From Megalopta genalis (Eukaryota; Arthropoda; Insecta; Hymenoptera; Halictidae), in contig NC_135018.1 of NCBI RefSeq assembly GCF_051020955.1, positions 6,552,939 through 6,616,938 of the forward strand: 64,000 nucleotides of DNA. The letters run 5' to 3'. The notes under the pieces are model-generated. The model saw nothing but the letters and a program-made list of their open reading frames with translations, searched no databases and was not told where the DNA came from. Of this stretch, positions 34,481 through 44,985 are shown piece after piece. The translations under genes and the position numbers were made by a program. Within the stretch, counting starts at the first letter, position 1. Each line of letters begins with the position of its first letter.

Positions 34481-35430
34481 AATATCGATTACTCCACCTC
34501 GTATCAATTAACGAGCAGTCCGCTAATTGGCGCTTCTTCCCGCCTCACCATGCAGCTCGCTGCGACTTGTCCGGTTATCGGTCTCATTTACCACTTCCTA
34601 ATGAGCACCCTACGGAGCGACGAAGATCCGACCACTCGGCTCTCTTTCTCAACTCGTCATTAAGCGCGCTGTCGCCTAATAAATATAGCGGTCTCTCTAT
34701 CAGAGTCCGAGCTCGCGAATCCGCTAAACCGCGATTATCCGTCCGAAGCTGCTATTTTCCAATATCAGCTGCACCGGGATGCTGTACTTGTGTGTGTGTG
34801 TGTATCGTATAAATCAATCCGAGAAGAAAATTACTTGACAAACGAACCTGCTGCGAGTTTCGCTCGCGGATCGATTCCGATCGGCGCGATCCTCTATTTT
34901 CTGCGGCTAATAACCAAGCAATCGCGCCGCGGAAACACGGAAGAAATGTTCGATCGCGAACGCACCGTGCTCGCCGTAACGGAAATAAGAAAAATTCGCG
35001 GGGAAAGTGTTAGAGAAAGAGAGAGAGAGAGAGAGAGAGAGGCGGGAAACGGGCGGTCAGAAACTCATCGGTGGAGAAACCTCGTTATTCGCACCTGAGA
35101 ACCGGTAACGCGGCGCCACGGGGACACGCGCAACGTGGTTTGCGGCTGTCGGGTGCCGTTGGGTGCCGTCGAGCGCCGTCGGAGACCATCGGGTTGTCGA
35201 TTAGAGGATCGGAAAGGCAACACGAGGAAAATGTCGAAACCGATCGGCTTCGGATTAGCGATACTGAGGCTCGGCAGAAGTGAAATGCAAGCACGGAACA
35301 CCTAACGAGCTGGAACGCCTGATCGACTGACGATTATGCTCGGAGACTACGCCGTGATACACGCCTAACTCGACCGCTTTTAAGTGTCGAGCTCATTATT
35401 GATAACGGGGAAAAGTGTCGAAGCGAAACG
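34481..35430 (+). other. GC-rich block ending in a donor-like site, candidate 5' exon
   Basis: CpG-rich DNA with a (GA)n run at 35014-35041, ending in CGAAACGTAAGTACG where GTAAGT (35430-35435) is a consensus donor. The DNA turns AT-rich right after. This layout, a GC-rich block followed by a strong donor, fits a non-coding first exon on the plus strand, but I see no defined start site and no conserved reading frame. Confidence 0.25.
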
Positions 35431-36516
35431 TAAGTACGTTCGAAAGAGCAGATATTGTAGCGAGCATGATATTTTTCTTGCTGTTTTGGGATCAATATCT
35501 TTTCATTGCAACCATTATCTTTTCATTGATATCGAGGGTTGGAAATATCGATGAAGAATTTCCGTTCAGGCGAAACAATGTTGATTAGTTTTTAGAGATT
35601 TCTGGAGACGTAAATTGGTGCTAATAGAAAATTTACTTTGACAGATGTTTATAATTGTGTCTATTATTTTAACACTATGCCAACAGAAAATTTATTTTGA
35701 CAAATCGTTAGAATTGTGTTTATCATTTTCGGCAGATTGTTGTAGACGATGAGCGAACGATATCAAAAATGACTTTATTTTATCAATTTTTCTATCGTTA
35801 TTATTTTCCAACTGTTTATCTATCTCCATTTATTATTTTGTACACAAGGCCACACGGAGAACGCGACGTTGCAAGCAGTTGGAACCTTCGTATCCGTTAC
35901 AATATTATGACAAAAATGAAGATAGCCCAATCTATAATAATTTCTCATCAATTTTTCCAGCGCTGTTGCTTCTTAACTATCAATCTATTTCCATTTAGGT
36001 TTGCTGCCCAAAGTCTGGGTTAGGTTGGGTTGTACATTATAAATCGTTCGATATCATATTATCCTTTCCTATTTTACAACAATAATAATTATATTAAGTA
36101 TTAGTTGAAAAGACCATCATTAAACTCTAAAAAATATAGCCAAATTTCTTGCTAAAATTACTTGACTGAAATAGGGTAGTACAATCGAAAACCGTGAATA
36201 CATTGAATAAATAGAGAAAATTCAAATTCATGTATTAATCGCAAGGAAATCATTGTGTTCTGCGTTTAGTCACTTTAAAACTTTATGCGCCGGAATTTCG
36301 TTTCAAATAATAATTTCGAAAGAACTTGCAATATTATATTAATCTAAATAATTTGACAGATTATGAATCAGATTGTCGTAGTTTTCGAACAATTTTCCAA
36401 GATATTCTGAACTGTCGATCTTCGATTTTGAAAGAACTATTAGGAATGCTTTTCAATAAAGTATTTTCGGACATAAGTTTATATGAACTTTTTTCATTTA
36501 TTTGAACTCGGTAACA
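35431..36516. other. AT-rich DNA without a recognised gene
   Basis: Two diverged copies of AAATTTAYTTTGACARAT-type sequence (near 35628 and 35688) form a short tandem. Nothing else seen. Confidence 0.4.
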
Positions 36517-36559
36517 CGTAGCCTAAGTTTGGTCCCAACCCTTTCGGCCCCCCTGTATA
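36517..36559 (-). mobile_element. lone mariner-like terminus
   Basis: Reading the minus strand: GTATACAGGGGGGCCGAAAG then GGTTGGGACCAAACTTAGGC. It matches the terminal sequence inside the foldback at 11410-11452 apart from the first spacer. No opposite end was found nearby. Confidence 0.55.
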
Positions 36560-37610
36560 CAGTGTTAATAAATTTCGGATAAATGTTATTGATATAATGT
36601 TAAAGTTACGCGAAAGAGTCCGATATGCACAGATAATGGTGGATCAACAACTAATGAGAATGTTAACATTTGGACCGGTTGTCCAAGAAGCCGATAGTAT
36701 GAATGATCGGTGTGCAGGTGTGGTATTAGCGTTGGCTCCACGCGTGACACCTGTACCGACGAGTTCGCTGCGAAGTAGAAAGGAGTGTAGACCTTTCGGC
36801 GCGCAAAGGCAGATTCGACGAGTTTTAATTGACCGGACTCGGCGAGCAAATTGCCGGCTAATCGGTCGCGAGTTTCTGCTTGCGGCGCGATCGCTCTGAT
36901 TAGCTGATTGGAGATTTTACGCTGACAGCGGAGAACAGGTTTTAAACAGTCGTAGGTCCAATAGTAGAGTCTGTTATATTACCAGTTTAGTTTTAACTAT
37001 CCTTGTTTCTGGATCTCTGAGTAATGGTGAATGTCGCAGCGGCATATAAATCGTGAATTTTTAACAAATTACCGATAGGTTGCAGATCTTTATACAAATT
37101 TCCGTTCTGATACCTTATTTCAGAAACATTGAATATTCGAGGAGAATTTCCTTCGAAGCAAAAAATATTCCACATTTATTTATATATTTATTTATAAACG
37201 GATTTTGGTACAATTGAATGCATACAATACATGCATAGTATAATACGTATGATAAAATTTTAGCCAAGTATGCCGGAATATAGGAAACATTTTCGAGTTT
37301 ACATTTTCCGTAAAAGACGTCCCAATGAAATGTCAAACAGAAAGTCTTCAGTCAGGGTTTACGAGTTTCTTAACCAACAAAACAATTAGCATGCGCGTCA
37401 AACGCTATAATTGCATCAGACAACGTCAAAGGGTAGATTTACAATCTGCGAGAAACCTCTTTAATTTCCAAGCTAGTTCGCGCATCAGTATTCATCTTTC
37501 TATTACTTCCCGTTTCTTCTCGTTCTCCATTTATCTCGTCGACTTTATCCATCAATTTGTCGCCGGACACAGAATTAGAAACTCCATGGAATTCTCTCGT
37601 TGTTCGATTA
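36560..37610. other. mixed DNA without a recognised gene
   Basis: A 100-codon plus frame (36597-36899) overlaps an 87-codon minus frame; neither shows a domain. No repeats noticed. Confidence 0.4.
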
Positions 37611-37622
37611 CACTGTCCGACA

Positions 37623-38016
37623 AAAAGCTCGTTCAAAAAGCTCGAAAGCTCAAGCTCGAAAAGTTCGAAAACTCAAGATTCATAAGCTCAATTCTCATAA
37701 AGCTCGAAAGCTCAAAAAGCTTGAAAGCTCGAGCTCAAGATTCATGAGCTCAATGTTCGAAAAGCTTGAAAGCTCGAAAGCTCAAAATTCATAAGCTCAA
37801 TTCTCAAAAAGCTCGAAAGCTCAAGATTCATGAGCTCAATGTTCAAAAAGCTCGAAAGCTCAAGGTTCATAAGCTCAATTCTCATAAAGCACGAAAGCTC
37901 AAAAAGCTCGAAAGCTCAAGATTCGTGCGCTCAATGTTCAAAAAGCTCAAAAGCTCGAAAGCTCAATATTCATAAGGTCAATTCTCAAAAAGCTCGAAAG
38001 CTAAAAAGCTCAGAAA
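37623..38016 (+). repeat. AGCTC tandem array, copy A
   Basis: Composite units AAAAGCTCGAAAGCTCAAGA and TTCATAAGCTCAATTCTC alternate for nearly 400 bp. Nearly every unit contains AGCTC, giving many GAGCTC or AAGCTC near-palindromes. The Lys/Leu/Ser-rich frames through it are repeat translations. The same array and right flank (CAGAAAATAACGCTGT) recur at 53979-54326. Confidence 0.9.
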
Positions 38017-38297
38017 ATAACGCTGTAACAGCTGAATACGAAATAAGGCGATCCTCGTTGAAAATACTGTCTGACAAAATCAAACTATTTTTCTGGGTTC
38101 CTATAGCCACTATGAAATTCTTGTAGAGCTTCACTCCCTGAACAAGAACCCGAAAACCGAATTGCTCCATCACCCTCAGTTTTTTAAATAAACGAACTTT
38201 TGTAAAAAGTTTGGTGATTATTATCCATAAAAATATGTAAAAGAAGACAGCACATTGAAGTACTAAACAAAAATGGCACGCCCCACACGCTAAGTGT

Positions 38298-38522
38298 GTG
38301 CCCCATTGGATCCCTCCATCGGTGTTGATTACCCATAGCTCGGCCCTGTCGGACAGAGAGAAGCGAGCAGCGAAGCACATGGCGGCAAAACATCGTGTAC
38401 ATGTTGCCGACGAACATTTTCTCGATCTACTCGAAATGTACAACGTTCCGACACTTTTACCGGGTCGTTTCTTCTTCAGAAATGTCTACAGAATCCGATC
38501 CTGGGTAGAGTTTCCGTGCTGA
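38298..38522 (+). CDS. small transposon-borne reading frame, unrecognised
   Basis: A 74-codon frame whose last ~60 codons are also open in the copy at 53269-53451 with the same stop. The shared part includes ALSDREKRAAK, then HRVHVA and GRFFFRNVYRIRSW. The two copies differ at about 20 of 183 nucleotides here, roughly 12 amino-acid-changing and 8 silent by my count. I do not recognise it as a transposase domain. It might be a fragment of an original transposon protein, or a frame kept open by chance. Confidence 0.3.
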   Translation: MPHWIPPSVLITHSSALSDREKRAAKHMAAKHRVHVADEHFLDLLEMYNVPTLLPGRFFFRNVYRIRSWVEFPC

Positions 38523-38907
38523 ACAAAAAACTTTTTGTAAAAATACAAAAATGTTGAGCAGAAACTGCTCACGTCGACACTTTATTAAACTTTGACATCA
38601 ATTTATTGCTATTTAGGACCAAAAACAATTAATAAATTGCATGCCACTATATTCGGGAAACTCTCCTCTATCTTTTAACACCAATTAGAACTTTCTAACG
38701 TTTGTACTTTTCATGCAATACCTCATTTTTGTCGAAAATCTTGGGTTTTTACAAAAGTTCGTTTATTTAAAAAACTGAGGGTGATGGAGCAATTCGGTGT
38801 TCGGATTCTTGTTCAGGGAGTGAAGCTCTATAAGAATTTTATAGTGGCTATAGGAACTCAAAAATCGTGTCGGACAGTGTTATTTTCGATTCTGATTCGA
38901 TCGAGTC

Positions 38908-39062
38908 AAATACTTTAATTTTATGAAATTTTTAAGATTGTTGGCGCGGCGATCAACCTGTTAGGACACAGTAACTCGCTGAAAAACTGTTTTGCCTATT
39001 TTGTTAAATATTTTGTGTTCTTTAGATATTTCAATTGCGTAAATATTCGCACTTATGTAAAA
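38908..39062 (+). repeat. diverged repeat shared with 63553-63665
   Basis: Both contain CAAATRCTTTAATTTTATG, then TTTTGTYAAATATTTTGTG and ATTTCAATTRYGTAAA. This copy is longer in the middle. Unknown family, non-coding. Confidence 0.5.
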
Positions 39063-41679
39063 CGCATCAACATATAATTTAAATGTTATAAGAAGTGCGA
39101 TACAGCTGAAAGATACTATTTAATTTGTCGAAAACTTCGGATGCCACTTAATTGGCACAACGTAATTAGCTCGCGTGACAGCGAGAAACGCAGTATAGAG
39201 ACTTCCTTATCTCAGCACGTATTTTTACAATATTCTGGTATCATTGCATCATTTAAAAGAGGGGCGACGAATAATTTATAATTTTCTTGAACAATATTGT
39301 GTAAAAACGTAGAAACTAAGAGTAAGTAATACTGAACGTACGTATAATACATGTAACAACCCTCTGTATTTGCTAAACAAACAATGTGGTTTAAAACATT
39401 AATAAATAAATAAATACATTATCACCTAGCAGAGAATTTGAACGAAACGTTTATATAATAGAATGTTTTGATATCAGAATATTACAAAAAAGAAACCTAC
39501 AGATAAGAGGGTCTCTTTTGTACCGAGTTCTTCGAAGGCTGTCACAACTTGCAAACAATTTCATCCTACTTCTTTACTTACCACTTTGCCGATCCGAATA
39601 TACTGTCAGTTTTCAATGTCTTCGCATCTTTCTTAGTACGTCCTTCGTTTTCCGTCTCGGTCCATTTGCTTCTCCACTTATCTTCCATTATCTGTCATAT
39701 TTATGCGATCTCCGTTCCTTTCTCCCGTTCGACGAGAAACGAGGGAGGGCGGTCAGGTGGCGGAAACGAAATTGCGAACAACTCGCGGCAACTTATGACA
39801 ACCGTCCGGAATGCTACACCTGTCCGCCGCGATAAAACGCTGCAACGAATGCGGAACAGACGCTGAATTTCGTAGAACTCCCTTTTCTATGGCCGATGAT
39901 GCAGCACGGTCGTGGCCCAGTTCTCAATTCGAAGTTTCTCTGTGGTGGCTGCGATTAACGAACTATGACACGCCAATGAAATCGATCGGCTGGTCGAGAT
40001 AAAACACAACTTTATTCCGAAATGTGTCAGCTTTGACGACCGGTTGCGACTTTTTAGGGGGCTAATCAATTCGGCGTAGTGTATCTGCTATTGAGTATTT
40101 TGTATCTGTTATTATTAATTAACGTAGTAAAATATAAAAATATAATTACGGCTCGTGTAATTGTTAAGATAAGAATTATGTAATAGTGTATAGATTTTTG
40201 ATTAATAAGAAACATTGATATTGCAAATTTAGATTAGAAGACAACCAAGAAGCAATCAAAGCCTCGCCGAGATATTTAATTCTGTCATCAACAGACTGAG
40301 AATTTGTATACAAAATAAAAATTGTCTGCGATAGATTGCATGAAGTAGAAACTAAATATCATACTCGCTGTTTCTTGGACCGTAAACGAAATCTGCTAAA
40401 AAGCAGATGAAAAATAATACATTGACAGTTTCAAATTCTTTCGATCTTTTTACTATTTCGAATCGCGTGTATCCAATTTTTTCATAAATGCATAAAATCC
40501 GCGGTCTAGGCATAAAACATTTGATAATATTAATTTTTGACAAATTCGCGGGAAACAATCGCTCGGATGAATATTAAGTATTCAGTGTTTCGGCTCCCTC
40601 GCCTGAACTACTTCGATATTCTATGATCTTCAATTATCTTTAAAGGTTGTCATTTGATAATCGTGTCAATAGAATCAAATTCATAGAAACATCCCCGCCA
40701 ATTACACGCAAGCTCTACGCGCAACAAGAAAAAGAATGCCAGAACTCGATAAAAAGCAATGAAAGCTTCGCGGAGGAACGTTCAGAAATTGTTGAACCAC
40801 AGAGCTGACATAAAATAGCCAATAACTTTTCAAAGACATGGAGGCGTTTCTGTTTCAAAGCAGCTTGCACTCGACGAACCGGAAACGGAGGATTGTCAAT
40901 GTCAAGACAAGAGCCGGCGCGCGCCTTTCCGGTGTCTGTCGGACCGGCGCGACGCGACACGGAAAGAAAGTCGTCGCCGGGATCCGGTTCTCGCGTTTAT
41001 CGCAATTTCAATTAACGACAGCTCTTTGATACGCGACAAATAGCTGGAGTCGCTCACGGCGCGGCGGCGTGGCTCTCCGCCCAGCGTCACGCTTGTTCCC
41101 TCGCTTGCGAACGGTTAATCTCGTCCGTGATCCGCGGGTCGGATCTCGCTTCGCAAAAAGAGCTAGACGAGCGTTTCGCAACTGGGATTCGCGCGTGGAA
41201 CAAGGCTTCCTCTGGGGAAGAGCGGAGAACGGGCGAGCAGGGGGCGAAGAGAATAAAGGGAAAGAAGCATTATTCCCGTGGATCCCGGCCTCGGTTTTCC
41301 GTTAGTTAAGATCACAAAGTTGATTCTGGGATTAGCATGAAGTCCGGCTAGATCCCGCGGCTCTCGGTCTCGTGAAAACTGAACAAGCACGCTAATCCGT
41401 CGGATGAGTCCGCTTCTGAATGCATTACGGGGGATCGATCCCCGACTTCCGGAGACCTTAATGCCCGAAATCACGTGCACCGGCCTGACGCGGCCCGAAT
41501 AGGCCCGCGAGCTGCGATCGTTCCGCCGCTGATCAATATTTATGAAGATTAACATGTCACTAGCACACGTATTTATATTTATTCTGTTTATCGTATCTTC
41601 ATATAAAATATAAAAAAATATGTCGTCCAAGAGAAGCTACAAATTTTCTAAACATCATGCTATATTTTACAATTTTAAA
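39063..41679. other. AT-rich DNA then a CpG-rich block (40850-41530)
   Basis: Frames of 60 to 155 codons occur mainly in the GC-rich part, overlapping on both strands, with no recognised domain. AAATGCATAAAATCCGCGGT at 40486-40505 belongs to a short motif shared with 5726, 49642 and 59048. Confidence 0.4.
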
Positions 41680-42573
41680 TACAGTAGAGCCTCGATTATC
41701 CGGCCGATTGAATTAACAATTGCAAGACAGAATTTATGGAAATTTTCCAAAATTTTTATAATAGCGTGTGCCTGAATGAAGAAACATGCTCAAGAATTTT
41801 TAACGGAAGCAGATTTATGACTTCGATTATTATGGAATTAAAAATATGAAATCGGTCATTTGACCGGCGCGGCAGTGGTAGGTTTAGTGTTGACAGAAAC
41901 GTGGGTATTCGGATAACAGAGCGATTATATAATTAAAGTAATAGTAATATTAGAAGAAGGAAAGAAAATGTGTATCGTAAAAGAAATGAGAAAAGTACAA
42001 ATAATAATCGTGATGTTAAAATGAGTATAAATTAAATGGCAATAAAAGAGGAAACCAAGAAACAAGAAATAATGAGAAAAAATAAAAGATGGATGTTAAG
42101 ATACGAATATTATTCCGTTCTTTTAAATCAGAAGATTTCGTTCTTTTAAATCAGATATTAACAACAATTCTGAGTTTTTATTTAATTACCGAGAATTGAG
42201 TAATTTAGTGAACGGTTTAAACAATCCGGGTCAAAATTGATGCAGGCCATCACCTTGCAAGGTTTAATCGTTCGATCAAATGTAGGCACACATTTAAAAT
42301 TCTTTTGTATCCGTTTCTATGGAACAGTAAAAAAGACTAAACCAGTTTAAACGTGTCAATGTATTAAATTGATCTTTATGGAATTATCCGAACTAATCGT
42401 GAGTACATTAGTGTTCGGATAAAAGAACAGTTACCGACTTAAAATGCTCGACTAAATTTTTACTGATTTGTGAAGCAAATAATACTGTGTCTAGATCATT
42501 TTACATCGTTCTATCGGAACACACTACGAATTTCAAGAGTTCAGGTGGTTCCGTTAATCGAGGTTCTACTGTA
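41680..42573. mobile_element. pogo/Tigger-like element, 894 bp, with nested repeats
   Basis: The left end TACAGTAGAGCCTCGATTAT and the reverse complement of the right end, TACAGTAGAACCTCGATTAA, are good inverted repeats with TA tips. It contains a segment related to 22681-22884 (41715-41895, ending GGTAGGTTTAGTGTT) and a ~370 bp segment duplicated at 44341-44734. No transposase domain is recognisable. The element at 16791-16982 has the same style of ends. Confidence 0.75.
41935..42307 (+). repeat. dispersed duplicate, copy 1 (pair with 44341)
   Basis: Almost identical to 44341-44734 from AGAAGGAAAGAAAATGTG through GGCACACATTTAA. It has a 2 bp deletion (AATCAGAAGATTTCG against AATCAGAAAAGATTTCG) that breaks the reading frame kept open in the other copy. 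Confidence 0.85.
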
Positions 42574-43419
42574 TAAGTACATGCGATATAATCTGGATGG
42601 TATTCATTTAATACAAATATAACATAAGATCATAAAAGCAACATGAAAAGTAGATACAGCACATATGATTCGACACTCGACGAGAATTTTCGGAAAACAA
42701 TACAAAATGGTCTGTTTGAATGTGAGTCGGGTAAGAAAAATCGTGGAGCTTCAAGGTACGATAGGACACTAGGTAGGTGACCGTCGAATCGAGGCATGTG
42801 GCCTCCGAATTGTCTTCGAATCGTAGCAGCTGGTCACCGAATTTCCTTCGAATCGCGGCAAAAAATTAGAAATAAAATACTTAAGTCATCGTTTTTATTC
42901 TAGCATTACTATGTACACTAATTTCTCCCTAATTCGCGCTCAGATTGTGCAGAAAAATGGACGATTGGAGAAGAGGAGATACAATTGTTTGAGCCTTGCG
43001 GCTCGTTTTTATAGTTACCGATTGTCAACAACTGTAAAAACGAGACGCAAGACTCGAATAATCGTATTGACTCTTGCTCAATTGTCTATTTTTATGCGCA
43101 CTCTTAACTAATGTACAGCGACATGCTGGCCGCAGCCTTTTTTTGTTACTGCCCCGAGTTTTTATGAAAACGAGCCGCGAGGGTAGGAGAATCGCGATTT
43201 CGACGTATTCTCAGATCTGCCGGATTCAATCCCGACTTCCGAACACTTCTGGAAGAAATTACTGCATTTCGTCTATTATAGTTGTTCCTTTAGGAAACGC
43301 AGAAGGAGTTGATGCCGGATACACCCTTGATGTGCTCGCACGTCCTTGAGATACATGGTCGAACAGATTTCGAAAATTACGACCGCGTACAGTGATTCGG
43401 TCTCCCCCTCTCTCTCTCC

Positions 43420-43474
<55 letters not shown>

Positions 43475-44340
43475 TGTACATAATCACGCCACCATTGTCC
43501 CAGTCCGTCCTCAATATTCAATTCTACGGTCTTCGGAGGCGCGCTGCCATTGTAAATTCGATTTAGAGACGGTGACGCGGACCGATTCCCCTCGTCTAAT
43601 TGCGTAATAAGGAACAATGCGTCGCGTAAATTAGGATCATAAAGCGGATACCTGGTAGGACGTTTGGCCAGCAATTACGTGGGAAGAGACGACGATTTCT
43701 GAATTACACCTGGGAATTCGGGATGGCGGGTGTTGTTCCGTCCCGTTTAGGCGACGCGGGACGTGCGACCATGTGCCCCGCCTATATACATATAGCTTAT
43801 GAATTACAGAGCGGCTCGGTTCGCCTGTTTGTTAGATGGGATTTCATCGCGACGGTTTACGGTCATCGATACCCGGAGAAATTGTCGCGCAGAAATTGGA
43901 TCGCTGGGGAAAAAAAACCGCTGTCCGACACCAAACACGACTTTATTTCACCGGGACGCTGAGCGGGACCGGTCTATTTATATTCTGCACGCTCCGGGTG
44001 TGTCCGGGAGACTTTTTCATTTCGTTTTATCGTCGCGAATGTTTTCTCAAGGCCGATTATAATCCTTTGCACTCGCGAACGGCGATTCTGAGGCACCACG
44101 AAAATTTGTTATATAGCGTTTTAAAATTACGTTTACGTTATCGTAATGTATAAAATTTTAACCGTATGAGTCACAAGACTCAGTTTCATATGCATAAAAT
44201 GGGCCGGACATTTTTCTGGTGCTTTTGAAAAATGATCCTCGCAGAGGTTTTGCTTTTTAGTGGCGAAATATACCGAACGTAAGTGCATTCTTAACACCCT
44301 TACCAAACGAAATCACTTTCCGATCCAACTCAATATATAT
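42574..44340. other. mixed DNA with a (TC)n run and a CpG-rich block
   Basis: A (TC)n microsatellite lies at 43402-43472. GC-rich DNA from 43100 to 44100 holds overlapping chance frames (up to 132 codons). CTTCGAATCGYRGC repeats twice near 42814 and 42847. No gene recognised. Confidence 0.45.
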
Positions 44341-44734
44341 TAGAGTAATAATAGTTTAAGAAGATTTAGGAACAGTAGAAAGAAGGAAAGAAAATGTGTA
44401 TCGTAAAAGAAATGAGAAGAGTACAAATAATAATCGTGATGTTAAAATGAGTATAAATTAAATGGCAATAAAGGAGGAAACCAAGAAACAAGAAATAATG
44501 AGAAAAAATAAAAGATGGATGTTAAGATACGAATATTATTCCGTTCTTTTAAATCAGAAAAGATTTCGTTCTTTTAAATCAGATATTAACAACAATTCTG
44601 AGTTTTTATTTAATTACCGAGAAGTGAGTAATTTAGTGAACGGTTTAAACAATCCGGGTCAAAATTGATGCAGGCCATCACCTTGCAAGGTTTAATCGTT
44701 CGATCAAATGTAGGCACACATTTAACATTCTTTT
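44341..44734 (+). repeat. dispersed duplicate, copy 2, with an intact 68-codon frame
   Basis: Near-identical to 41935-42307. The frame at 44462-44668 opens at ATGGCAATAAAGGAGG and encodes a basic N-terminal part (MRKNKRWMLRYEYY) and a Asn-rich tail. I cannot place it in a family; it could be the N-terminal piece of a transposase or nothing. In copy 1 the same frame is shifted. Confidence 0.8.
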
Positions 44735-44924
44735 CCACCCAAGAAATGATTACAATCGAAAAAATTCAGGCAAGGTGTTCGCATCCGAATGGAAGCTGAA
44801 AGAAGAAAAAATGTCTAAAGACTCCGCAACGAAGAAACGAATGCATCTAATCGCTTCGCCAGAAAAGAGCGTGGATATTGGAATACTGGGGTCGAATAAC
44901 GATGACTCGATAGAATAGAATAGA

Positions 44925-44985
<61 letters not shown>

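Larger units (their letters stand above)
37611..38879. mobile_element. composite DNA transposon with CACTG ends and internal AGCTC array
   Basis: The outer ends are CACTGTCCGACA (37611-37622) and its exact complement TGTCGGACAGTG (38868-38879), flanked on both sides by TTA. A CACTG tip with a 3 bp duplication fits the CMC (CACTA/EnSpm) group. Inside, in order: an array of AGCTC units (37623-38016), a ~50 bp flank, then a ~130 bp repeat (38069-38200) that is inverted relative to the true right end (38748-38879). Between these lies a region with a small plus-strand frame. No transposase is recognisable. The second, rearranged copy at 53137-54326 has the parts in a different order. Confidence 0.55.

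Noticed and set aside
37325..38126. Lys/Leu/Ser-rich frames of 64 to 140 codons
   Set aside because: They translate the AGCTC tandem array.
41163..41630. 155-codon frame (minus)
   Set aside because: GC-rich chance frame overlapped by plus-strand frames; no domain.
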